A stretch of DNA of 5,547 nt from Nitrospinota bacterium (GTDB lineage Bacteria > Tectomicrobia > Entotheonellia > J063), in contig RFHZ01000098.1 in assembly GCA_003696125.1 (NCBI GenBank), forward strand, positions 1 through 5,547. The letters are read 5' to 3'. A model generated the notes under the pieces. That model had not been told where the DNA came from. It did not search any database and saw nothing but the letters and a program-made list of their open reading frames with translations. The translations under genes were made by a program, and so were the position numbers. Shown here piece by piece: positions 1-4,728 of this stretch; positions within the stretch are counted from its first letter, which is position 1; each line of letters starts with the position of its first letter.

Positions 1-28
1 AATCCCCTTTTACCCCCGGCTTTTCCCT

Positions 29-58
29 ACCTTAACCGGATTTTGAGAGAGCTGTCAA
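29..58 (-). promoter_or_regulatory. Possible sigma70-type promoter reading out of the window
   Basis: On the minus strand a perfect TTGACA (53-58) is followed after 18 bases by TAAGGT (29-34), which keeps the three most conserved -10 positions (TA...T). It lies just after the sulfotransferase stop and points towards base 1, so it could start a gene outside the window. The -10 box is weak and no target gene is visible, so this is only a candidate. Confidence 0.3.
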
Positions 59-80
59 GGAGGAAAGAATCCTGTGTACA

Positions 81-701
81 TCACCTCCTGCCGAAGCGTT
101 TCTGGAATTCGGCGGTCGAGTTGAGCCTGGGGAAGGGCGCTTCGGGCAACGGCCGGTTGAGAAAACGACAGAGAGGCTCCCAGCCTTCGGACACCTGGTA
201 TACGAGCAGCCGGTCGGCAGGAACCACCTGCTGCACCTCTGCCTTGTGACGTTCGTACACGGCGATGGCATAATCCCGGTCTGCAAAGCGGCCGGCAAAG
301 GTCTGCTCCAGGATGATCTTTCTCGCCATGTCGCGCTGCCCGTTGGGGAGCGGACGCCGGTGAGGGCGGGTCAATGCCTGATAGATGGTGTCATACATGC
401 TCTGGTACCAGCGTTCCGCATCCCGGACCGTCAGCAAGACCCTGGCGTCAGGATAGTGCGCGAGTAATTCCTTCCAGAAATGGCAGGCCGGCCAATCGAC
501 CGCAGCCCCGTACCCCTCAAACAGGGCATCCCAATCCACCGGTTTCCCTTCGGCAGCTTTGCTCCACACCGCAACATGCTCCGGGTTCTCGATCACCTCG
601 GCCATGTGGTAACAGCGTCCCACCCCAAGCATCTCCAAGGCCATCTTGAGCGAAAAAGTTCCTGTCCGACCAAAGCCGGCACCGATTATCGAAAGGGGCA
701 T
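81..701 (-). CDS. Sulfotransferase family protein (Sulfotransfer_4-like)
   Basis: A 206-residue protein expected to transfer a sulfuryl group from PAPS to an unknown acceptor in the cytoplasm. The N-terminus carries the 5'-phosphosulfate binding loop, IIGAGFGRTGTFSLK (residues 5-19). A strand with VRDAERWYQS (92-101) supplies the Arg93 and Ser101 expected to hold the PAPS 3'-phosphate, with the usual eight-residue spacing. The blocks CYHMAEV, VDWDALFEGY, AVDWPACHFW and LLVYQVSEGWEPLCRFL are typical of the bacterial small sulfotransferase group (Pfam Sulfotransfer_4, from memory). There is no signal peptide. An in-frame TTG at 788 overlaps the stop of the upstream gene, but the ATG at 701 is preferred because AAAGGAGG lies six bases before it and the binding loop follows at once. 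The UPF0158 gene ends 83 bases upstream on the same strand, so the two may be co-transcribed. The substrate cannot be predicted. Confidence 0.9.
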   Translation of the reverse strand: MPLSIIGAGFGRTGTFSLKMALEMLGVGRCYHMAEVIENPEHVAVWSKAAEGKPVDWDALFEGYGAAVDWPACHFWKELLAHYPDARVLLTVRDAERWYQSMYDTIYQALTRPHRRPLPNGQRDMARKIILEQTFAGRFADRDYAIAVYERHKAEVQQVVPADRLLVYQVSEGWEPLCRFLNRPLPEAPFPRLNSTAEFQKRFGRR

Positions 702-707
702 CTTCTT

Positions 708-715
708 CCTCCTTT
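708..715 (-). promoter_or_regulatory. Ribosome binding site that sets the sulfotransferase start
   Basis: The minus strand reads AAAGGAGG, with six bases between it and the ATG at 701. This near-perfect site favours that ATG over the in-frame TTG 29 codons upstream, which has no comparable site. Confidence 0.8.
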
Positions 716-784
716 CCCCATGATTTCCTCGACGAAAACAGGTATATGACCTTGCAGAACCACCGGGAAGACCCACGCCAGGGA

Positions 785-1249
785 TCAATCGGTATAGGGG
801 ATATCGTTCTCTTCACACCAGGCGATAGCAATCTGCCTGAGCGCCTCCTCTTTATACCTGTACCATTCGTCAGCGATATCGTATCGATAAATATTCTCTT
901 TGAATCTCCGGAAGGCCCCTCTCCCTTTAATCGAACGGTACATCTTCTCTCGCAGATATTCATCGGGAAGGGACAAACAGAACCGTTCCATGATCGCATA
1001 TTCATGAATCTCGTATTTTGACGGCAGGGGAATGTAACCCTCCGATCCCAGGATTTCTCGGGCCAACTGTATTTCCTGCTGCTGCCATTCTGGGAAGTCT
1101 GCCAGGGGTCTGTCTTCCTCAGCAGCCCAGAGCTCCTCTCTGGTAATGGTGACGACCTCGCCGGTGGCTTTGTTGAGGTAGGAGAAGATTTCCTCAGATT
1201 GCACCTCCATCGCGCCGACGAGCTCAGACAATTTGACGGTGGCACGCAT
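785..1249 (-). CDS. UPF0158 family protein
   Basis: A 154-residue acidic soluble protein that I recognise as UPF0158 (Pfam PF03682), a family of unknown function. Family-like blocks are LVGAMEVQSEEIFSYLNKAT (residues 10-29) followed by GEVVTI, then IPLPSKYEIHEYAIMERFC (73-91), IKGRGAFRRFKENIYRY (107-123) and DEWYRYKEEALRQIAIAWCE (127-146), ending NDIPY. The length is normal for the family and it looks intact. There is no signal peptide or membrane segment, so it should be cytoplasmic. An in-frame TTG at 1267 exists, but AGGAG sits eight bases before the ATG at 1249, so I start there. It is the first gene of a probable two-gene unit with the sulfotransferase. No function is inferred from this pairing. 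Confidence 0.88.
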   Translation of the reverse strand: MRATVKLSELVGAMEVQSEEIFSYLNKATGEVVTITREELWAAEEDRPLADFPEWQQQEIQLAREILGSEGYIPLPSKYEIHEYAIMERFCLSLPDEYLREKMYRSIKGRGAFRRFKENIYRYDIADEWYRYKEEALRQIAIAWCEENDIPYTD

Positions 1250-1257
1250 GGCTGATT

Positions 1258-1262
1258 CTCCT
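1258..1262 (-). promoter_or_regulatory. Ribosome binding site for the UPF0158 gene
   Basis: AGGAG on the minus strand, eight bases before the ATG at 1249. It overlaps the region just after the alternative TTG start at 1267 and so argues against that start. Confidence 0.65.
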
Positions 1263-1329
1263 GTCAATGCTTTTTTACTCTGTTAGGCTGCCCTGGCGTT
1301 TAAGCGGTTTGAGATTCCCTTATCCCGGG

Positions 1330-1364
1330 GCCAAGGGAGCTCAGGCGGTAGAGCGAAGGACTGA
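1330..1364 (+). pseudogene. Truncated tRNA-Phe copy (5' half only)
   Basis: These 35 bases match positions 1-35 of the complete tRNA-Phe at 1911 with two differences (tRNA positions 4 and 8). The last 27 bases (1338-1364) are identical to 1919-1945. The fragment contains one side of the acceptor stem, the whole D arm and the 5' side of the anticodon stem, and stops within the anticodon. What follows (CCCTCC...) has no anticodon 3' stem, T arm or acceptor partner, so it cannot be a working tRNA. It has the same orientation as the full gene. It could be a trace of tandem tRNA duplication followed by deletion, or one end of an element inserted at the tRNA. Confidence 0.82.
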
Positions 1365-1388
1365 CCCTCCTATCAATTTTCACAACAG

Positions 1389-1398
1389 TACTGCAGTA
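1389..1398. repeat. 10-base perfect palindrome TACTGCAGTA
   Basis: A perfect palindrome in the non-coding stretch 1365-1445 between the tRNA fragment and the end of the antitoxin remnant. It is too short to assign a role and may be chance. Apart from it and the tRNA fragment I see nothing in 1250-1445. Confidence 0.3.
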
Positions 1399-1445
1399 GG
1401 TTTTGTGTGGCAGGCAGCAGTCGAGACAGCAGGCCGCCTCGCCCA

Positions 1446-1628
1446 TCAGCTCAGCACCATATCGTACTCTGCCAGGGGAAAGCAGACGGTCTTCTCGATA
1501 CGATCCCGATGTCTGGCAATCTCCTCCAGCCGTTTATAGACCGGTGCAGCGAAATACTGCTCACCGCATCGCACGCAGACCCAGGCCGGAACATTGTCTA
1601 CATAAATCTCTGGCCTTTGAAAGGTCAT
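1446..1628 (-). pseudogene. YgiT/MqsA-type zinc-finger antitoxin, 5'-truncated
   Basis: The conserved part starts at MTFQRPEIYVDNVPAWVC and runs for 60 residues to the stop. It shows VPAWVCVRCGEQYF (residues 14-26 and on), with the second zinc-binding pair at Cys18 and Cys21, then the helix YKRLEEIARHRDRIEKTV and PLAEYD, all typical of YgiT-type zinc-finger antitoxins. The family normally begins with another CxxC about 20-30 residues before this second pair. Here only one Cys (in KRCRKM) lies near the right place and no CxxC is present, so a zinc site cannot form normally. The frame is open up to 1856, but the extra residues look like read-through of unrelated sequence, and I see no good ribosome binding site. 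I read it as a remnant. It could still be translated from an internal ATG as a short protein. Confidence 0.68.
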
Positions 1629-1695
1629 CTTCCGACATCTCTTCGTTTGCATGCGCACTGATACGATACCGTTGTTCGCGAATGGCTTTCCGCAT
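1618..1695 (-). pseudogene. DUF4258-like toxin, N-terminal fragment
   Basis: From the ATG at 1695 the minus strand reads MRKAIREQRYRISAHANEEM then SEDDLS. This is the start expected of DUF4258-type toxins (an IRxAI...RYRIS.HA..EM helix region), which usually sit directly upstream of YgiT-type antitoxins. After about residue 26 the similarity stops. The same bases then become the antitoxin in another frame, while this frame ends at a TGA at 1561-1563 (44 codons in all). The C-terminal two thirds of the toxin is missing. The same frame is also open from an ATG at 1734, but a TAG separates the two ATGs. The family call rests on a short match, so it is moderate. Confidence 0.55.
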
Positions 1696-1699
1696 CCGC

Positions 1700-1705
1700 T
1701 ATAAT
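1700..1705 (+). promoter_or_regulatory. Isolated perfect -10 box TATAAT
   Basis: TATAAT on the plus strand followed by a GC-rich stretch (ACGCGC), which would suit a stable RNA promoter reading towards the tRNA. No acceptable -35 box sits 16-18 bases upstream, so it ranks below the site at 1746-1774. Confidence 0.25.
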
Positions 1706-1745
1706 ACGCGCATCTTAGGGAATTGCTGCTCCATCGAATTCTCTC

Positions 1746-1774
1746 TTGACTCTCCTCCCAAAGTCTGCTAAACT
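1746..1774 (+). promoter_or_regulatory. Probable sigma70-type promoter for tRNA-Phe
   Basis: TTGACT (1746-1751), a 17-base spacer and TAAACT (1769-1774) give five and four matches to the consensus hexamers at ideal spacing. Transcription would start near 1781 and reach tRNA-Phe at 1911 after a leader of about 130 bases that would be removed by processing. A small hairpin (CCTCT, three-base loop, AGAGG, 1780-1792) lies at the predicted 5' end. It runs antisense to the open frame above the antitoxin remnant. The stretch 1775-1910 holds no gene that I can support. Confidence 0.55.
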
Positions 1775-1910
1775 GAAAGCCTCTCATAGAGGAAGTAGAG
1801 GAATCCTGGATCGTTCTTTCCGTCCCCTGGCGGGGTAGAGTGCTCGCAAGGCCCAACCGCTTCTCACCGGCGGCGCGATCCTACGCGCAAGCCCTTGAAA
1901 ATATTCCGGT

Positions 1911-1986
1911 GCCGAGGTAGCTCAGGCGGTAGAGCGAAGGACTGAAAATCCTTGCGTCCCCAGTTCGACTCTGGGCCTCGGCACCA
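1911..1986 (+). tRNA. tRNA-Phe (anticodon GAA)
   Basis: A complete cloverleaf of 73 bases plus encoded CCA. The acceptor stem GCCGAGG pairs with CCTCGGC. The D arm is GCTC/GAGC with an eight-base loop. The anticodon stem AAGGA/TCCTT closes the loop CTGAAAA, with GAA at 1944-1946. A five-base variable region follows. The T arm CCCAG/CTGGG closes the loop TTCGACT. Discriminator A73 (1983) and CCA (1984-1986) complete it. GAA decodes Phe. It faces the small membrane protein gene, whose stop lies 37 bases away, and no clear terminator lies between them. Confidence 0.98.
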
Positions 1987-2023
1987 CGATTCTCCCTCCA
2001 GTTCTCTCCTTACAGGCAGGCTC

Positions 2024-2308
2024 TTACCGCTCCCTTCGATCCTCCAGGTAGATCTCTACCGTTTGCTGTCTGGAGAGGGGTTGGGGAACGCCTGCTCTGG
2101 ACACGCTCTTCGGACGCCTGGTCAGCCGCCACAGGGAGTAGAGAAAACCGGGGATGAGGAGGATCAGGACAAAGCCGAGGAAGAGGAAGAAGAGGCCGAT
2201 GCCGATGACAAAAAGGGCAATCATCCCAAAGAGCCAGAGCGCCTCTATAAATAACGAACTTCGTTTAACCGGTCGTGACCATCCTTCATCATACCAATAC
2301 TGAGACAT
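2024..2308 (-). CDS. Small two-helix membrane protein, unknown function
   Basis: A 94-residue protein that I do not recognise. After a polar N-terminus with Arg12, Lys15 and Arg16 comes a long hydrophobic region (about residues 19-60), best read as two membrane helices joined by a short Gly-rich turn: FIEALWLFGMIALFVIGIGL and then FLFLGFVLILLIPGFLYSLW. A basic C-terminal tail (RLTRRPK... and LEDRRER) follows. Positive charge at both ends suggests a hairpin in the inner membrane with both termini in the cytoplasm. The ATG at 2308 is preceded by GAGG at seven bases, a normal site. It lies 136 bases after purM on the same strand, with no clear promoter or terminator in between, so it may be the last gene of that operon or stand alone. 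It faces tRNA-Phe. Confidence 0.65.
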   Translation of the reverse strand: MSQYWYDEGWSRPVKRSSLFIEALWLFGMIALFVIGIGLFFLFLGFVLILLIPGFLYSLWRLTRRPKSVSRAGVPQPLSRQQTVEIYLEDRRER

Positions 2309-2444
2309 AACGGTTCCTCTCTCTAGACAGGATTCTCTGTCGCCAGCAGAGTCTTTCGCCGCACATGACCTGCTCTGCGTTCTCGATGCCGGAGAGTTTT
2401 GGACGATCTAAAGCATCCACATACCAAACCCTTCGAATCTCAAT
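2309..2444. other. Intergenic gap between purM and the membrane protein gene
   Basis: It holds the ribosome binding site of the membrane protein gene next to 2308. I see no hairpin with a T-run after the purM stop and no convincing pair of promoter boxes on either strand. Confidence 0.5.
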
Positions 2445-3587
2445 TTAAACCGGAACGAATCCCTCTTTAGCACTCCCCATCAACCCTTCCTTTTCCAGAT
2501 AGATCTGTCTCGGATGCTCCTGCGTCACGTACCCGATGCGATACGCCTTGCGACCATGCTTCTGCATGGTGGCGAGAACCTGATCGACCACCCCAGGCTC
2601 GACAACCAGGCATAACCCGATTCCCATATTGAACACCCCGTACATCTCGGCCCGGGGGACCTGCCCGTGGGACTGGATAAGAGAGAAGATCGGTGGCGGT
2701 TCAGGAAGGGTATCGAGGACAAAACCGACAGCCGCCTCAACCCGTAAGAGGTTTAACAAGCCACCCCCCGTGATATGGGTAATCGCCTTGATCGGGACCT
2801 GGTGGGTCAAAAGCTCCACCACCTCAGGCACATAGATGGCAGTAGGGGTCAACAGCTCTTCTCCCAGGGTCTTGGTACCAAGCTCAGGGAAGCGATGATG
2901 GACAGACAGGTGATGGCGGTCAAAGAAGATCTTGCGGGCCAGGGTAAGGCCGTTGCTATGAATACCGGTACTCTGCACCCCGATCACCACATCCCCAGGA
3001 CGGAGTTCCTGCCCGATGATTATCCGATCCAGCGGAACCACCCCGACACAGGTACAGACCAGGTCCAGCCCCTTCCCTTCCTCCTCCCCGCGCAGCATCT
3101 CCCTGATCTGGGCAATCTCTCCTCCGGCGATATGCACCCCGGCCTGTTGCGCCCCGTGAAAGAGTCCCCGACCGATCGCCTCCAACACCTGCGGGTCCAT
3201 CTGCTGCACGGCAAGGTAATCGACCACCGAGACCGGTGTGGCTCCTACACACAAAACATCGTTCACGTTCATGGCAATGGCATCGATCCCGATGGTATCG
3301 TACATCCCCAGCATCTGGGCCAGCAGAATCTTGGTCCCCACCCCATCGGTCGCAATGGCCAACCCGCACCGGTCATCGAGTCGAATCACGTTGGCAAAGT
3401 AGCCGAGAGGGAGGAGCAGGGGATACTGCCTGTTCAACCCCTGCGTCTGGGTCACCCAGGCGAGGAGGGCACGCGCCCGCTCTTCTGCCGGTTCCACCCC
3501 GGCTGCCCGATAGGTTAAGCCCGAAGGAGACCCTTCCTGCTCTTTACCCGCATCTCTCACTTCATCACCCTGTACCCGCTCCTCCAT
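2445..3587 (-). CDS. purM: Phosphoribosylformylglycinamidine cyclo-ligase (AIR synthetase)
   Basis: Closes formylglycinamidine ribonucleotide to aminoimidazole ribonucleotide using ATP, the fifth step of de novo purine synthesis, in the cytoplasm. Family blocks are in order: LTYRAAGVEP (24-33), ATDGVGTK (79-86), TIGIDAIAMNVNDVLCVGA (98-116), IAGGEIAQ (153-160), STGIHSNGLTLARKI (206-220), LLTPTAIYVPEV (245-256), HITGGGLLNLLR (271-282) and MYGVFNMGIGL (315-325). It is 380 residues, against about 345 in E. coli, mainly because of a polar 23-residue N-terminal extension. The ATG at 3587 has AGGAGG five bases before it. Residues such as GGEIAQ in place of the usual GGETAEMP, and ATDG for GTDG, make it a divergent, perhaps archaeal-like, PurM, but the motifs look catalytically complete. 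It follows the TPR gene and a small unknown gene, 37 bases after the latter; no other pur gene is nearby. Confidence 0.93.
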   Translation of the reverse strand: MEERVQGDEVRDAGKEQEGSPSGLTYRAAGVEPAEERARALLAWVTQTQGLNRQYPLLLPLGYFANVIRLDDRCGLAIATDGVGTKILLAQMLGMYDTIGIDAIAMNVNDVLCVGATPVSVVDYLAVQQMDPQVLEAIGRGLFHGAQQAGVHIAGGEIAQIREMLRGEEEGKGLDLVCTCVGVVPLDRIIIGQELRPGDVVIGVQSTGIHSNGLTLARKIFFDRHHLSVHHRFPELGTKTLGEELLTPTAIYVPEVVELLTHQVPIKAITHITGGGLLNLLRVEAAVGFVLDTLPEPPPIFSLIQSHGQVPRAEMYGVFNMGIGLCLVVEPGVVDQVLATMQKHGRKAYRIGYVTQEHPRQIYLEKEGLMGSAKEGFVPV

Positions 3588-3624
3588 CTTTTCCTCCTCT
3601 TCCTGACCCAGCTTCTGCTAGCGG

Positions 3625-3888
3625 TCAATCCGGAAATACCAGGGTAATCTGGGCTTTATTCACGACAACAACCGGAGAAGAGACGATGACCCCGTCGTTA
3701 CGCAGATTGAAAACCTTGGCATTGACTATGGGGATAAACTGGGTGGTTTCTCGATTCAGGAGATCAGAAATGCGGGCACGATAGCCATCAGGCGGGACAC
3801 GAATCTGACCTTGAATCTTAAACTGTAAGGTATAGATGGTTACCGATCGCAGCTCATGTTCCATAGATCCGCTCTCATTGCTCTGCAC
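3625..3888 (-). CDS. Small conserved protein of unknown function (beta-rich)
   Basis: An 87-residue soluble protein with alternating hydrophobic residues that suggest a small beta fold: SVTIYTLQFKIQGQIRVPP (15-33), then ISDLLNRETTQFIPIVNAKV (40-59) and VIVSSPVVVVNKAQITLVF. The pattern of a strand pair, PP, LSDLLN, FIP..NA.V and VNK..I resembles small proteins labelled DUF6812 in my memory, but I am not sure of that number. No catalytic motif is seen. The start is probably GTG at 3888: GGGTGGTGAT lies just upstream (eight of ten matches to the extended Shine-Dalgarno sequence), and this start is only 15 bases after the TPR stop. An internal ATG at 3864 is the alternative (79 residues). It lies between the TPR gene and purM in what looks like one operon. 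Confidence 0.72.
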   Translation of the reverse strand: MQSNESGSMEHELRSVTIYTLQFKIQGQIRVPPDGYRARISDLLNRETTQFIPIVNAKVFNLRNDGVIVSSPVVVVNKAQITLVFPD

Positions 3889-3890
3889 AG

Positions 3891-3900
3891 ATCACCACCC
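3891..3900 (-). promoter_or_regulatory. Extended ribosome binding site for a GTG start
   Basis: The minus strand reads GGGTGGTGAT, eight of ten matches to AGGAGGTGAT. Its core is six bases from the GTG at 3888. This is the reason for choosing GTG over the ATG eight codons later, which has only a weak GGA upstream. Confidence 0.5.
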
Positions 3901-3903
3901 CAG

Positions 3904-4638
3904 CTAGGCCTCTCTGAGCTCGGCCAGATAGTTTTGCGCCTTTTTCACCCACTCCGCTTCCTCTTTCTTCTTTCTGGCCACCTCCAGGTACTGCTCCCAG
4001 GCGGCTATCCCCTCCTCGCGATCACTCTTCTGCAGCAGGCAGGCCAGGTTATAGTAGGCTTTGGCAAACTCCGGATCACAGGCGATCGCTTTCCGGTAAG
4101 CTTCTACCGCATCCTCCTTCCGGGAGTAGTTCAAGATCTCCCCTTCGTACAGGGCATCCTGCGCATAGGCATTCCCCAGGTTATAGTAGAGCACGGCAGA
4201 ATCGGGAAAACGGTCGATGGCCTGCTTGAGCATGTCAATGGCATCGATGTATCGTCGCTGTTCCAGATAGAGCAGCCCTAGATTCCAGTAAGCTGCTCCC
4301 AACTCCGAATCTGCCTGGAGGGCTTCTCGATAGGCTGTAACGGCTTTATCTATCTCGCGGCTCTGGGTATAGGCGATACCGAGCAGGTACTGCGCTTTGG
4401 CGTATAGCGGATCCTCGGAGCCGATCTGCTGGAGTTCTGCGATGGCCTCTTCTACCTGTCCCTCGGCCAGGAGGAGTTTTCCCAGATTGAAACGGGCCTT
4501 GCTATAGTCGGGGGAGAACTCCACGGCTTTCCGATACTCGGCAAGCGCCTCGGCCATCTTCCCTTCGTTACGATACGAATTTCCCTGGAGGAAATGGGCC
4601 TGTGCTTCTGTGTCCACCCCGGCTTTTTCTCCTGACAT
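3904..4638 (-). CDS. TPR repeat protein
   Basis: A 244-residue cytoplasmic scaffold made almost wholly of tetratricopeptide repeats, which normally bind other proteins. Six units can be read at about 11-44, 45-78, 79-112, 113-146, 147-190 and 191-224, each with the A..LG..Y.....Y..A......A pattern. Clear examples are AAYWNLGLLYLEQRRYIDAI and AKAYYNLACLLQKSDREEGI. Unit five has about ten extra residues (around YEGEILNYSRK) between its two helices. A charged helix, ARKKKEEAEWVKKAQNYLAE, ends the protein. There is no signal peptide or membrane segment. The frame is open to 4722, but AAGGAG six bases before the ATG at 4638, and the promoter lying inside the longer version, settle the start. It is the first gene of the probable TPR-unknown-purM operon. 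The partner is unknown. Confidence 0.88.
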   Translation of the reverse strand: MSGEKAGVDTEAQAHFLQGNSYRNEGKMAEALAEYRKAVEFSPDYSKARFNLGKLLLAEGQVEEAIAELQQIGSEDPLYAKAQYLLGIAYTQSREIDKAVTAYREALQADSELGAAYWNLGLLYLEQRRYIDAIDMLKQAIDRFPDSAVLYYNLGNAYAQDALYEGEILNYSRKEDAVEAYRKAIACDPEFAKAYYNLACLLQKSDREEGIAAWEQYLEVARKKKEEAEWVKKAQNYLAELREA

Positions 4639-4644
4639 GCTCTT

Positions 4645-4650
4645 CTCCTT
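4645..4650 (-). promoter_or_regulatory. Ribosome binding site that sets the TPR gene start
   Basis: AAGGAG on the minus strand with six bases to the ATG at 4638. A second AGGAG lies about ten bases further upstream but has no start codon at proper distance. Confidence 0.75.
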
Positions 4651-4693
4651 TTTCTCCTGCGATGTGTGCTGCTCCACCTCCCTTTTCCGTTCC

Positions 4694-4722
4694 AGTATAC
4701 TCGATTCCCCCCCAAGAGGCAA
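4694..4722 (-). promoter_or_regulatory. Sigma70-type promoter for the TPR-purM operon
   Basis: On the minus strand TTGCCT (4717-4722), 17 bases, then TATACT (4694-4699): four and five matches to consensus at ideal spacing. Transcription would start near 4687, about 50 bases before the TPR start codon. The -35 box is six bases from the glnE stop, so the operon can be expressed separately from glnE, although read-through is possible because no terminator is seen. A five-base inverted repeat (AGAGG/CCTCT) overlaps the -35 box. Confidence 0.68.
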
Positions 4723-4728
4723 TATCCT

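Larger units (their letters stand above)
1338..1945 (+). repeat. 27-base direct repeat bounding a short tRNA-linked segment
   Basis: The two copies are 1338-1364 and 1919-1945, 581 bases apart and identical. Both end in the anticodon region of tRNA-Phe. The segment between them holds the damaged toxin-antitoxin remnant and the probable tRNA promoter. The layout resembles attachment sites around an integrated element that supplies the 5' half of a tRNA gene, but no integrase gene is seen. Remnant of a duplication is an equal alternative. Confidence 0.6.

Noticed and set aside
58-89. AGGAGG/CCTCCT inverted repeat around the sulfotransferase stop as a terminator
   Set aside because: The stem is six bases with a 20-base loop and no T-run on the minus strand.
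740-752. Imperfect inverted repeat AGGT...ACCT between the sulfotransferase and UPF0158 genes as an operator
   Set aside because: The half sites are four bases long and no promoter boxes lie beside it; chance is likely.
517-1245. Long open frame overlapping the UPF0158 and sulfotransferase genes
   Set aside because: It is a frame shadow with low-complexity Arg/Ser-rich translation and no family features.
1700-1730. CAYYSGCGKPF in the antitoxin frame as the missing zinc-binding motif
   Set aside because: The Cys spacing is not CxxC and it lies too far from the second pair. The same bases code for the toxin-like start in another frame, which is a better match.
1446-1856. A single 136-residue protein starting at 1856
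   Set aside because: Only the last 60 residues resemble a known family. The rest overlaps the toxin fragment in another frame and a plus-strand promoter, and no ribosome binding site supports that start.
1838-1870. Second decayed tRNA between the promoter and tRNA-Phe (GGGGTAGAGTGCTC resembles a D arm)
   Set aside because: No anticodon arm, T arm or matching acceptor stem can be folded around it.
2775-3518. Long plus-strand open frame opposite purM
   Set aside because: It is the antisense shadow of a well-supported purM and its translation shows no domain pattern.
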